Of a stretch of DNA of 64,000 nucleotides, positions 17,050-25,446 are shown piece after piece. The notes under the pieces are model-generated. The model worked only from the letters and a program-made list of their open reading frames with translations, did no database searches and was not told the origin of the DNA. Position 1 is the first letter of the stretch, and the number at the start of each line of letters is the position of its first letter. The stretch comes from RBG-16-66-20 sp964564865. Its GTDB lineage: Bacteria > Pseudomonadota > Gammaproteobacteria > Burkholderiales > SG8-39. A program made the position numbers and the translations under genes. The stretch lies in assembly GCA_964564865.1 (NCBI GenBank), contig CAZMDA010000010.1, forward strand, positions 1 through 64,000, written 5' to 3'.

Positions 17050-17122
17050 GCGGGCGCCACTGGAGTTGGTTTAATATCGCGCTTCATTCTATCCCACCGC
17101 AACCACGGGCATTACCGATCCG

Positions 17123-17308
17123 ATGACTGAGAACGTCGTACAGCACCGCACTTGGATGTGCCTGATCTGCGGATTCGTCTACGACGAGGCGGCCGGCATT
17201 CCCGGCGAGGGCATCGCGCCCGGCACGCGCTGGGAAGACGTGCCGATGAACTGGACCTGCCCGGAGTGCGGCGCGCGCAAGGACGATTTCGAGATGATGG
17301 AGATCTGA
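17123..17308 (+). CDS. rubA: Rubredoxin
   Basis: A 61-residue electron carrier with the two iron-binding knuckles CLICG and CPECG, plus the intervening GTRWEDVP segment, all standard for rubredoxins. It binds one iron by four cysteines in the cytoplasm. The N-terminal extension MTENVVQHRTW is short. Its stop lies in a small inverted repeat (CTGAGC at 17305-17310, GCTCAG at 17314-17319) shared with the convergent kinase gene's stop, possibly a weak terminator. Partners are unknown; rubredoxins beside thiamine and haem genes are common in betaproteobacteria. Confidence 0.96.
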   Translation: MTENVVQHRTWMCLICGFVYDEAAGIPGEGIAPGTRWEDVPMNWTCPECGARKDDFEMMEI

Positions 17309-17315
17309 GCGCCGC

Positions 17316-19196
17316 TCAGGTCTTGCCCAGCAGCGAGGCGAAGCGCCCGCCCAGCGCCTTGATGCGTCCCAGCAGCGAACGCTCCGCGGCATCCTCGGCC
17401 TTGCGCCGCTTCGCCGATTCGGCGCGCAGCAGGCCCGGCGCCTGCGCCATGCGCGCATAGCGGTCCAGCGCCGCCGCCGTCGCGGCATGCAGCAGCGACA
17501 GGTTGAGCGGCTTCTTCACGAAGCGGTAGATCCGCGCCTCGTTGATCAGGCTGATGATGGTTTCCGAGTCGGCCGAGCCGGAGGCGGCGATCAGCTGCGT
17601 CTGCGGGGATTGCTGCTTGAGCACCCGCAGCAGCGCCGCCGGATCCCCGGGAACCGAATCCAGGTCGCACACCAGGGCGCCGATTTCCTCGGCCGCGAGC
17701 AGGGCGAGCGCGTCCTCCGCGGTCGCCGCTTCCAGCACCTTCCAGGCGCCGCGGGCGAGTTCCCGCGCGCCGCGCGCGATCGCCGCATCCCCCAGCACCA
17801 GCACCGCGCCGCGCACCTTCAAGGCCTGCGTCGGGCGCGCCGCGGCCGCCTCCAGGGCGATGGCGACGTCGGCCGCCTCGACCAGCGTCGCGCGCAGCTC
17901 GTCCTCGTTCCAGGGCTTGGAGACGAAGCGGAACACTTCGCTGTCGTTGACCGAACCCACGATGGCGGCGAGGTCCGAGTACCCGGTGAGCAGGATCCGC
18001 ACCGTCGCGGGCGCCACCGCCTTCGCCTGGCGCAGCAGTTCCACCCCCGGCATTTCCGGCATGCGCTGGTCGCTCACCAGGACGTGGAAGCGGCGCGCCT
18101 GGAGCCGCTCCAGCGCCTGCGCCCCGCCGGTGGCGGTCTCGACCTCGAAGCTGTCGCGGAACAGGGCGCGCAGTGCGCTCACCACGCGTTCCTCGTCGTC
18201 CACGAACAGCGCCGCGGGAAGCTTGCGCGCTGGCTGCGGCGGCAATGGCGCAGAAACGGAGGCGACGGGGGGTACGGGGGGGGCAAGTGGCGCCGCCGCC
18301 CCCCCTGTTCCTGCCAGCGCTTTGCGCAGCGCGCCGACGTTGCCCGGCAGCTTCACCGACTGCGTGGAGGAGGGCATCGCCTCGTTGGCGCCGGGAAACG
18401 CCGCGCGCAGGGCGTCGAGGAACTCGCGCGCGCTGGCGTAGCGGTTCTGCGGCTTCTTCGCCAGCGCGCGGCCGAGCGCCATGTCGATGGACACCGGCAG
18501 CTTGGGCTCGAAGGTGGAGGCGGGCGGGGGCGGCGAATCGAGGATCTGGCGCATCAGCTGGCCGCCCTGGCCGGTGAACGGGCGCCGGCCGCACAGCACC
18601 TCGTAGACGATGACGCCGGCGGCGTAGATGTCGGTGCGCTCGTCGGCCTGCGCGCCGTCGAACTGCTCCGGGGCCATGTAGTAGGGCGTGCCCAGCACCT
18701 CGCCCTCCTGCGTCAGGTGCGAGCGCTCGATGCGCGCGATGCCGAAGTCGCTGATCTTGGCCGTGCCCATGCCGCTCACCAGCACGTTGCCGGGCTTGAC
18801 GTCGCGGTGCACGACGCCGCGCGCGTGCGAATAGTCGAGCGCCTCCAGCAGGTCCGCGATCACCGAGGGCAGGCGCGTGATCTCCGGCCGCCAGCCCTCG
18901 ACGAGGTGCTCGCGCAGCGATTTGCCCTCGACCAGTTCCATGGCGATCCAGGCCTGCTCCTCGTCCTCGCCGTATTCGTAGATGGCGACGATGTTCGGGT
19001 GCTGCAGGCTGCCGGCGGCCTGGGCCTCGCGCTTGAAGCGCTCCAGCACCAGCGCGGCCTCGTCGGCGGGCAGGTCGGCCTTGCGCACCACCTTCAGCGC
19101 CGCGGGGCGCTGGATCACCGGGTCGGCGCCGCGGTAAACCACCGCCATGCCGCCGCGGCCGAGCTCTCCGGAGACCTCGTAGCGGCCGATCCGCAT
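17316..19196 (-). CDS. Hybrid Ser/Thr protein kinase with two C-terminal receiver-like domains
   Basis: A 626-residue cytoplasmic fusion. Residues 1-265 form a complete Hanks-type kinase: GRGGMAVVYRG loop, Lys in AALKVV, HRDVKPGNV catalytic loop, DFG and APE. A Pro/Ala-rich linker (about 295-325) leads to a receiver domain (about 328-450) with the acidic DDEE, the phospho-acceptor Asp in SDQRMPEMPG, Thr in LLTGYSD and Lys in SKPW. A second receiver-like domain follows (about 460-580): CDLDS keeps an Asp, but the acidic pair at its start is missing, so it is partly degenerate. It ends in a basic tail. It lies 24 bp after a histidine kinase gene that may phosphorylate it. A GTG two codons upstream is an alternative start. 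Confidence 0.9.
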   Translation of the reverse strand: MRIGRYEVSGELGRGGMAVVYRGADPVIQRPAALKVVRKADLPADEAALVLERFKREAQAAGSLQHPNIVAIYEYGEDEEQAWIAMELVEGKSLREHLVEGWRPEITRLPSVIADLLEALDYSHARGVVHRDVKPGNVLVSGMGTAKISDFGIARIERSHLTQEGEVLGTPYYMAPEQFDGAQADERTDIYAAGVIVYEVLCGRRPFTGQGGQLMRQILDSPPPPASTFEPKLPVSIDMALGRALAKKPQNRYASAREFLDALRAAFPGANEAMPSSTQSVKLPGNVGALRKALAGTGGAAAPLAPPVPPVASVSAPLPPQPARKLPAALFVDDEERVVSALRALFRDSFEVETATGGAQALERLQARRFHVLVSDQRMPEMPGVELLRQAKAVAPATVRILLTGYSDLAAIVGSVNDSEVFRFVSKPWNEDELRATLVEAADVAIALEAAAARPTQALKVRGAVLVLGDAAIARGARELARGAWKVLEAATAEDALALLAAEEIGALVCDLDSVPGDPAALLRVLKQQSPQTQLIAASGSADSETIISLINEARIYRFVKKPLNLSLLHAATAAALDRYARMAQAPGLLRAESAKRRKAEDAAERSLLGRIKALGGRFASLLGKT

Positions 19197-19220
19197 GGTC
19201 ACTGCGCGGTCACCGGGCGC

Positions 19221-20774
19221 TCAGGCCGCGGCCGCCACCGGCGGCGCCACCGGCAGGAGCACCGTGAAGCGCGTGCCCAGGCCGGGCCGGGAGTCCACCT
19301 TCAGCTCGCCGCCGTGGTTGGCGACGATGCGATAGCAGATGGAAAGGCCCAGGCCCGTGCCCTGGCCCACCGGCTTGGTGGTGAAGAACGGGTCGAAGAT
19401 CTTCGGCAGCACCTCGGCCGGGATGCCGTGGCCGTTGTCGGCGATCTCGACCGCGACGTGCGCCGCGTCCGGCATCGAGGTGCGCACCGTGATGCGCCCG
19501 CCCGACTCGGGCGTGGCCTGGGCCGCGTTGGTGATCAGGTTGAGGAACACCTGGTTGATCTGGGAGGGCGAGCAGGCGACGCGCGCGACCTTGCCGAACT
19601 CGCGCGCCACGGCGCGGGTCCTGAGCTGGTGGCGCGCGATGCGCAGCGCGCTCTCCAGCCCCTCGTGCAGGTCCACCTGCGCCACCTGGCTGCGGTCCAG
19701 GCGGCTGAAGTTCTTGAGGCTCCCCACCAGCTCGGAGATCTGGGCGATGCCGAACACGCCGTCCTCCACCTGGCGGCCGATCTCCTCCACCGCGCCGCGC
19801 GCGCGCAGGCCCTCCAGCTGCGCGCGCACCGCGGCGAACTTCGCCGCCAGCTGCGCCTCGTCCGCGCCCTCGGCCGAGAGGAGCGAGAGCAGCTGCTCGG
19901 TCTCGGCCGCGAGGCTGCCCAGTTCCGGGACCCGCTTCTTCAGTCCTTCCATGCTCGCCTTGACGTAGGCGAGCGGCGTGTTCACCTCGTGCACCAGGCC
20001 CGCCACCATCTGGCCCAGCGACGACATCTTCTCGCTCTGCACCAGCATGGCCTCGGACTCCTTCAGGCGCGCCAGCGCGTCGCTCAGCTCGCGGGTGCGC
20101 TCCTGCACCCGCGCCTCCAGCGTCTCGTTGGCCTCGCGCAGCCGCGCGTTGGCGCGGTCGGTCTCGCGCCGGCTCTCGGCCAGCCGCCACGCCACGTAGG
20201 CCAGCACCGCGAGCAGGATCCCGGAGTAGTAGAGCAGCAGGACGCGGTACAGCTCGGCCTCGGCGAGCGCCTGGTCGAGCGCGCGGTCCAGTTCGCGCGC
20301 CACCAGCCCCATCCGGGACGCGGTGGGCGCCTGCCAGGCGCGCTCGTGCAGCAGCGGGATCGCGGCGCGCAGCTCCGCGAGCTTCGCCTCGTCCGCCGGC
20401 TCGGCGCGCTCGGCCGCGGCGAGGGCCGCGCGCGCCGCGGCGTGCCGGTCCACCAGCTCCGCCTTCTCGTCCAGGGCCGCCTGCAACCCGGCCAGCGCGC
20501 GGCCGACCTGCCCGCTGCCCAGGGCGAGGGCGCGCACTTCCAGGTTCGAGTAGGCGCTGCGGTGCTGCGAGGGCGCCGCCGGCGCCGCGGGCAGCGCCGG
20601 GTCCACCAGGCGCGCGTTCCAGCGGGCGTCCAGCGTGCGCAGCTCCGCCAAGGCGCCGCGCGTGCGCTCGATGGCGCCGATGTCCACCGCGCCGCCCAGC
20701 CAGTAGAGGAACGCCCAGCCGCCCGCCAGCGCGAGGGCCATGAGGGCATAGCCGGCAGTCTTGGCGAGGCGCAT
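19221..20774 (-). CDS. Membrane sensor histidine kinase
   Basis: A 517-residue kinase with two membrane segments (about 8-27 and 176-197) flanking a helical, Ala-rich periplasmic sensor. A coiled coil (ANARLREANETLEARVQERTREL) then precedes the HisKA-like region with the phospho-His in GLVHEVNTPLAYV near residue 262. The HATPase domain (about 400-505) has NQVFLNLITNAAQA, DNGHGIP, FDPFFTTKPVGQGTGLGLSI. It is followed by the kinase-receiver fusion gene, which supplies the only receiver domains nearby. The ATG at 20774 gives a clean N-terminal membrane segment but lacks an obvious ribosome site. Confidence 0.88.
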   Translation of the reverse strand: MRLAKTAGYALMALALAGGWAFLYWLGGAVDIGAIERTRGALAELRTLDARWNARLVDPALPAAPAAPSQHRSAYSNLEVRALALGSGQVGRALAGLQAALDEKAELVDRHAAARAALAAAERAEPADEAKLAELRAAIPLLHERAWQAPTASRMGLVARELDRALDQALAEAELYRVLLLYYSGILLAVLAYVAWRLAESRRETDRANARLREANETLEARVQERTRELSDALARLKESEAMLVQSEKMSSLGQMVAGLVHEVNTPLAYVKASMEGLKKRVPELGSLAAETEQLLSLLSAEGADEAQLAAKFAAVRAQLEGLRARGAVEEIGRQVEDGVFGIAQISELVGSLKNFSRLDRSQVAQVDLHEGLESALRIARHQLRTRAVAREFGKVARVACSPSQINQVFLNLITNAAQATPESGGRITVRTSMPDAAHVAVEIADNGHGIPAEVLPKIFDPFFTTKPVGQGTGLGLSICYRIVANHGGELKVDSRPGLGTRFTVLLPVAPPVAAAA

Positions 20775-20861
20775 GGGGACCGGGGAGGAGCCGTGGAGGA
20801 ACCGGGCGGCAGTATAGCGGCGGGGGCCGCCGCCGCCGGCCCGTCGCCCCCTCGCATGCGG

Positions 20862-20867
20862 TAAAAT
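20862..20867 (+). promoter_or_regulatory. Candidate -10 hexamer (TAAAAT) upstream of yqgE
   Basis: TAAAAT ends 10 bp before the yqgE ATG, so a transcript from it would be almost leaderless. No clear -35 box is seen in the GC-rich sequence upstream. Confidence 0.35.
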
Positions 20868-20877
20868 TGCGTCAAGC

Positions 20878-21438
20878 ATGTCCTCGATCGATCTGACGCA
20901 TCACTTCCTGATCGCCATGCCCAACATGGCCGACCCGTATTTTTCGAGGACCCTCACTTTCGTCTGCGAGCACAACGACCAGGGCGCGCTGGGCATCGTG
21001 GTCAACCGCCCGATCGACATGACCCTGCAGGCCCTGTTCGAGCGCCTGTCGCTGTCCATGGGCAACACCGAGCTCGCGGATGCGCCGGTCTACTTCGGCG
21101 GCCCGGTGCAGACCGACCGCGGCTTCGTCCTGCACGCGCCCGCCGGCAACTGGCAATCGACGCTGCGCGTGCGCGACGCCATCGGCCTCACCACCTCCAA
21201 GGACATCCTGGAGGCGGTCGGGCGCGGCGAGGGGCCGGGCCGGATGCTGGTGTCCCTGGGCTACGCCGGCTGGACCGCCGGGCAGCTGGAGCACGAGCTG
21301 TCGCAGAACGCCTGGCTCACCGTGGAGGCGAGCGACGGCATCCTGTTCGACACCCCGGCCGAGGAACGGCTGCCGGCGGCGATGGAGCTGCTGGGCCTGG
21401 ACTATGCGCGTCTCGCCGACGTCGCGGGACATGCCTGA
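20878..21438 (+). CDS. yqgE: YqgE/AlgH family protein
   Basis: A 186-residue member of the UPF0301/AlgH family. Recognised from LTHHFLIAMPNMADPYFSRTLTFVCEHND, GIVVNRPIDM, YFGGPVQTDRGFVLH and GYAGWTAGQLEHEL. The biochemical role is not settled; AlgH affects alginate production in Pseudomonas. It heads the yqgE-ruvX-pyrR-pyrB-pyrC' run and overlaps ruvX by 8 bp, the same order as in Pseudomonas. Confidence 0.95.
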   Translation: MSSIDLTHHFLIAMPNMADPYFSRTLTFVCEHNDQGALGIVVNRPIDMTLQALFERLSLSMGNTELADAPVYFGGPVQTDRGFVLHAPAGNWQSTLRVRDAIGLTTSKDILEAVGRGEGPGRMLVSLGYAGWTAGQLEHELSQNAWLTVEASDGILFDTPAEERLPAAMELLGLDYARLADVAGHA

Positions 21439-21886
21439 GCGAAGCGTTGGCAACCCCCCCGGGACGGTCCTCGCCTTCGATTTCGGTTTGCAGCGCATTG
21501 GCGTCGCCGTGGGCGAGCCCGAGCTGGGCACCGCGCATCCGCTGCCGGCGGTGGCCGCGCAAAGCTCGCCGGGGCGGCTCACCGCGATCGGCCGCCTGGT
21601 GAAGCAGTGGAACCCCTCGCAGCTGGTGGTCGGGCGGCCCCTGGGCGAGGACGGCGCGCCGCACGAGATGACGCGCCGCGCCGAGCGCTTCGCGCGCCAG
21701 CTGAACGGGCGCTTCCGCCTGCCGGTGGCGCTGGTGGACGAGCGCTACAGCTCGGTGGAGGTGGAAAGCCGCATGCGCGCCGCCTACGGCAGCCGCAAGG
21801 CCGCCACGCTCTCGCGCGGCAAGGCGCTCGATTCGCACGCCGCGCAGCTGGTGCTGGAGCAGTACTTCAACGAGCGGACGGCATGA
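21431..21886 (+). CDS. ruvX: RuvX/YqgF, putative Holliday junction resolvase or pre-16S rRNA nuclease
   Basis: A 151-residue RNase H-fold protein. Active-site Asp in LAFDFGLQRIGVAVG, then VVGRPLGEDG and VDERYSSVE, whose acidic residues complete the metal site. YqgF is implicated in 16S rRNA 5'-end maturation and was first proposed as a Holliday junction resolvase. It starts 8 bp inside yqgE and ends in an ATGA overlap with pyrR. Confidence 0.95.
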   Translation: MPERSVGNPPGTVLAFDFGLQRIGVAVGEPELGTAHPLPAVAAQSSPGRLTAIGRLVKQWNPSQLVVGRPLGEDGAPHEMTRRAERFARQLNGRFRLPVALVDERYSSVEVESRMRAAYGSRKAATLSRGKALDSHAAQLVLEQYFNERTA

Positions 21887-22383
21887 GCGCCCTGCCCGAC
21901 GCCGAATCGCTGCTGCCCGGCCTTGCCGCCGAGCTGAAGGCGCGCGTGACGCCGGCGACCGCGATGATCGGCCTGTACACCGGCGGCGCCTGGCTCGCCG
22001 AGCGCCTGCACGCGATGCTGGGCCTGAAGGAACCGCTCGGCCTGATGGACATCGCCTTCTACCGCGACGACTACGCCAAGCAGGGCCTTAAGCACGACCC
22101 CAAGCGCACCCGGATCCCGTTCGACGTCGGCGGCCGCGACCTGCTGCTGGTGGACGACGTGCTCTACACCGGGCGCACGGTGCGCGCGGCGATGAACGAG
22201 CTGTTCGACTACGGCCGGCCGCGCAGCATCGCGCTCGCGGTGCTGGCCGACCGCGGCGGGCGCGAGCTGCCGATCTGCGCCCAGCACTGCGGCGCGCGGG
22301 TGCAGGTGCCCGAGGGCATGCGGCTGCGCCTGAAGCGCGCCGCCGACGGCCGCCTGTCGCTGGAGCTGGAACGTGCGGCTTAG
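21883..22383 (+). CDS. pyrR: Bifunctional pyr operon regulator/uracil phosphoribosyltransferase
   Basis: A 166-residue PyrR-type phosphoribosyltransferase. The PRPP loop is LLLVDDVLYTGRTVRAAMNELFDYGRP; GLYTGGAWLAERL and DIAFYRDDYAKQG match the family, and VLADRGGRELP follows. In Gram-positive bacteria PyrR binds pyr mRNA; in pseudomonads it sits beside pyrB and its regulatory role is less clear. I see no obvious attenuator before pyrB because the genes overlap, so RNA-based control at this site is unlikely. It overlaps pyrB by 11 bp. Confidence 0.94.
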   Translation: MSALPDAESLLPGLAAELKARVTPATAMIGLYTGGAWLAERLHAMLGLKEPLGLMDIAFYRDDYAKQGLKHDPKRTRIPFDVGGRDLLLVDDVLYTGRTVRAAMNELFDYGRPRSIALAVLADRGGRELPICAQHCGARVQVPEGMRLRLKRAADGRLSLELERAA

Positions 22384-23335
22384 CGCCGGCCGCAACCCGC
22401 AGCTCAACGCCAACGGCGAGCTGCAGCACCTGCTGTCCATCGAGGGGCTGCCGCGCGAGATCCTGCTGCAGATCCTGGACACCGCCCAGCCGTTCGCGGA
22501 CGTCACCGAGCGCGAGGTGAAGAAGGTGCCGCTGTTGCGGGGCAAGAGCGTGTTCAACCTGTTCTTCGAGAACTCGACCCGCACCCGCACCACCTTCGAG
22601 ATCGCCGCCAAGCGGCTCTCGGCCGACGTCATCAACCTCAACGTCGCGGTGTCCTCGGCCTCCAAGGGCGAGTCGCTGCTGGACACGGTGGCCAACCTCT
22701 CGGCGATGCAGGCCGACGTGTTCGTGGTGCGCCACGCCTCCTCGGGCGCGCCCTACCTGATCGCGCGCCACGTCAAGCCGCACGAGCACGTCGTCAACGC
22801 CGGCGACGGGCGCCACGCGCACCCGACGCAGGGGCTGCTCGACCTCTACACCATCCGCCACTACAAGAAGGACTTCACGCGGCTGACGGTGGCGGTGGTG
22901 GGCGACGTGCTGCACTCGCGCGTGGCGCGCTCGCTGATCCACGGCCTGACCACGCTGGGGGTGCCCGAAGTGCGCGTGATCGGGCCGCAGACCCTGCTGC
23001 CCGCCGGGGTCGAGGCGCTGGGGGTGAGGGTGTTCCACGACATGCGCGAGGGGCTGCGGGACGCCGACGTGGTGGTGATGCTGCGGCTGCAGAACGAGCG
23101 CATGAACGGGCCGCTGCTGCCCAGCGCGCAGGAGTTCTTCAAGCACTACGGCCTGAACGCGGACAAGCTGGCGCTGGCGAAGCCCGACGCCATCGTCATG
23201 CACCCCGGGCCGATGAACCGCGGCGTCGAGATCGATTCCTCGGTGGCCGACGGCCCGCACTCGGTGATCCTGCCGCAGGTCACCTTCGGCATCGCGGTGC
23301 GCATGGCGGTGATGTCCATCGTGGCGGGGAACTAG
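22373..23335 (+). CDS. pyrB: Aspartate carbamoyltransferase catalytic subunit
   Basis: A 320-residue enzyme that condenses carbamoyl phosphate and aspartate, the committed step of pyrimidine synthesis. The carbamoyl-phosphate site is FENSTRTRTTFE, followed by the SASKGESLLDT loop, HPTQGLLDLYTI, and HPGPMNRGVEI near the C-terminus. The GTG start overlaps pyrR by 11 bp. The next gene encodes an inactive dihydroorotase homologue, implying the large Pseudomonas-type complex in which pyrC' scaffolds PyrB. Confidence 0.97.
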   Translation: MRLSAGRNPQLNANGELQHLLSIEGLPREILLQILDTAQPFADVTEREVKKVPLLRGKSVFNLFFENSTRTRTTFEIAAKRLSADVINLNVAVSSASKGESLLDTVANLSAMQADVFVVRHASSGAPYLIARHVKPHEHVVNAGDGRHAHPTQGLLDLYTIRHYKKDFTRLTVAVVGDVLHSRVARSLIHGLTTLGVPEVRVIGPQTLLPAGVEALGVRVFHDMREGLRDADVVVMLRLQNERMNGPLLPSAQEFFKHYGLNADKLALAKPDAIVMHPGPMNRGVEIDSSVADGPHSVILPQVTFGIAVRMAVMSIVAGN

Positions 23336-23346
23336 GTGGACTGCCG

Positions 23347-24630
23347 ATGAGCATCCTCATCAAGGGCGGGCGCGTGATCGACCCGGCAAGCGGCCGGGAC
23401 GAAGTGGGCGACGTGTTCATCGCCGACGGGAAGATCGCCGACAAGGCGGGCAAGGCCGCGCGCACCATCGACGCCAAAGGCCTGGTCGTCGCCCCCGGCC
23501 TGATCGACCTCTCGGCGCGCCTGCGCGAGCCGGGCTACGAGTACAAGGCGACGCTGGAATCCGAGATGGACGCCGCGGTCGCGGGCGGCGTCACCAGCCT
23601 CGCCTGCCCGCCGGACACCGACCCGCCGCTGGACGAGCCGGGCCTGGTCGACATGCTGCGCCGGCGCGCGAAGGTGCTGTCGCGCGCCCGCGTCTACCCG
23701 GTGGGCGCGCTCACCGTGAAGCTCGCCGGCGAGCGCCTGACCGAGATGGCGGAACTGGCCGAGGCCGGCTGCGTCGCGTTCTCGCAGGCGAACGCGCCGC
23801 TGCGCGACACGCAGGTGCTGTGGCGCGCGCTGCAGTACGCGGCCACCTTCGGCTTCCCGGTCTGGCTGCGCGCGGAGGACCCCTGGCTCGCGGCCGGCGG
23901 CGTGGCGCACGACGGCGAGGTGGCGACGCGCATGGGCCTGCCGGGCATCCCGGCCTTCGCCGAGACCGTGGCGCTCGCCACGCTGCTGGAGCTGGTGCGG
24001 GCGACGCGCACGCGCGTGCACGTGTGCCGGCTCTCCACGGCGGCCGCGGTGGCGATGATCCGGGCCGCCAAGCAGGAGGGGCTGCCGGTGACCTGCGACG
24101 TCGGCGTCCACCACCTGCACCTCTCGGACATGGACCTGGGCTACTACGATTCCAGCTGCCGCCTGGAACCGCCGCTGCGCTCGCAGCGCGACCGCGACGC
24201 CCTCGCCGAGGGCCTGGCCGACGGCACCATCGACTGCGTGGTGTCGGACCACACGCCGGTGGACGAGGACCGCAAGCAACTGCCCTTCGACGAAGCCGAG
24301 GCGGGCGCCACCGGCCTGGAGCTGCTGCTGCCGCTGACGCTGAAGTGGGCCGCGGCGCGCAAGCTTCCCCTGGCGACCGCGCTCGCGCGCCTCACCAGCG
24401 ATCCGGCGCGGATCCTGGGCGTGCAGTCAGGGCGGATCGCGCCGGGGGCGCCGGCGGACCTGGTCCTGTTCGACCCCGCGGCGCCGTTGCGCGTCGAAGC
24501 GGCGACGCTCAAGAGCCAGGGACACAACACGCCGTACATCGGCCACGAGCTCGCCGGCCGCGTCCGGGCGACGCTGGTCGCCGGCAACGTGGTGCACGAA
24601 GCCGCGGCTGGTGCTAGCGGAAGCGCCTGA
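23347..24630 (+). CDS. pyrX: Dihydroorotase-like protein lacking metal ligands (PyrC'/PyrX pseudoenzyme)
   Basis: A 427-residue amidohydrolase-fold protein. The usual D-x-H-x-H-L-R-E-P-G metal motif reads DLSARLREPG, so both His are replaced. The later His ligands are also absent (LRAEDPW where active enzymes have a His-bearing AHCED-type segment; VCRLST for VCHVST), while the SDHTPVD segment keeps its Asp. It should have no dihydroorotase activity. In Pseudomonas the equivalent PyrC' is required for assembly of active aspartate carbamoyltransferase. The gene starts 11 bp after pyrB and overlaps the convergent FkbM methyltransferase gene by 17 bp. A functional dihydroorotase must be elsewhere. 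Confidence 0.92.
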   Translation: MSILIKGGRVIDPASGRDEVGDVFIADGKIADKAGKAARTIDAKGLVVAPGLIDLSARLREPGYEYKATLESEMDAAVAGGVTSLACPPDTDPPLDEPGLVDMLRRRAKVLSRARVYPVGALTVKLAGERLTEMAELAEAGCVAFSQANAPLRDTQVLWRALQYAATFGFPVWLRAEDPWLAAGGVAHDGEVATRMGLPGIPAFAETVALATLLELVRATRTRVHVCRLSTAAAVAMIRAAKQEGLPVTCDVGVHHLHLSDMDLGYYDSSCRLEPPLRSQRDRDALAEGLADGTIDCVVSDHTPVDEDRKQLPFDEAEAGATGLELLLPLTLKWAAARKLPLATALARLTSDPARILGVQSGRIAPGAPADLVLFDPAAPLRVEAATLKSQGHNTPYIGHELAGRVRATLVAGNVVHEAAAGASGSA

Positions 24631-25441
24631 AGCCCCGGAACGCGGGGCTCAGGTCCCGGCGGCAGGCGTCGAAGAAATAGTTGCGCTTGCGAACCGTTTT
24701 CGCGGTCTCGATGTCGAACCAGCGGGACAGGTAGTCCAGGGTCCGGAAATCCGCCGCCGCCGCGATGCCATCCGAATGCAGCTCGCCGTAGATCCACTTC
24801 GCGCCCGCGATCACGCGCTCCGGGAACGCCGACAGGATCGCGTATTCGGCGCCCTCGGTGTCGATCTTGATCACGTCCACGGCGTCGATGCCCGCCTGGG
24901 CGAGCGCGCCCTCGACGCGCCGCACCGGCGCGCGCAGCTGCGCCGCGCCGCCGGCGAAGGCGGAGTAGCCGCCCTGGTTGAAGCCCGTAGCGTCGGGCAG
25001 GCTGAGCGCCAGCTCGCCGTCCTCCCCGCCCAGCGCGAAGGCGTGCACCTCGATCCGGCTCGAGTGCGCCGCGTTCCGCCGCAGCAGCTCGAGGTTGGCC
25101 GGCACCGGCTCGAAGGCGTGCACCCGCGCCTGAGGAAAGCGGTGAGCGAGGTAGCGGCTGGCGACGCCGATGTTGCCGCCGATGTCGAGGATGGTGCGCG
25201 GCTGCAGTTCGGGCGGCAGCCAGTACTCGCCCTTGTCGCCGGGCTTGAGCAGGATGTCGTAGATGAGGCCCAGGTCGCTGGTGCCGCGCCGGTAGGCGAT
25301 GTCGCCGCCGTCGCCGGCGCGCCAGGCATAGCGGCCGAGCCCCAGCCCGCGGCCTTTGCCGCCCGCCGCCTCGCCGTAGGCGCGGGCGAAGGCGAAGGAG
25401 CCGGCGCGCAGCGCCACCTTGAGGAACTTTCCCGGAGTCAT
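24614..25441 (-). CDS. FkbM-family methyltransferase
   Basis: A 275-residue SAM-dependent methyltransferase. Motif I is TILDIGGNIGVASRYLAHRFP, followed by HAFEPVPANLELLRRN and the acidic IKIDTEGAEYAIL segment typical of the FkbM family. Members usually methylate sugars or polyketide hydroxyls, often in surface polysaccharide loci, but no such locus is adjacent. The start (ATG at 25441) lies 5 bp from the divergent rlpA start, and the 3' end overlaps pyrX by 17 bp. The substrate is unknown. Confidence 0.85.
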   Translation of the reverse strand: MTPGKFLKVALRAGSFAFARAYGEAAGGKGRGLGLGRYAWRAGDGGDIAYRRGTSDLGLIYDILLKPGDKGEYWLPPELQPRTILDIGGNIGVASRYLAHRFPQARVHAFEPVPANLELLRRNAAHSSRIEVHAFALGGEDGELALSLPDATGFNQGGYSAFAGGAAQLRAPVRRVEGALAQAGIDAVDVIKIDTEGAEYAILSAFPERVIAGAKWIYGELHSDGIAAAADFRTLDYLSRWFDIETAKTVRKRNYFFDACRRDLSPAFRGFRRFR

Positions 25442-25446
25442 CGTCG

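Noticed and set aside
17050..17122. Possible TPP riboswitch upstream of thiD
   Set aside because: The gap is only 73 bp, shared with the rubredoxin gene, and the conserved TPP-riboswitch core sequences are absent.
17487..20864. A 1125-codon open frame on the plus strand opposite the two kinase genes
   Set aside because: It is a GC-driven shadow: its product is low-complexity Arg/Gly/His/Gln-rich, while the opposite strand encodes two clear kinases with all motifs.
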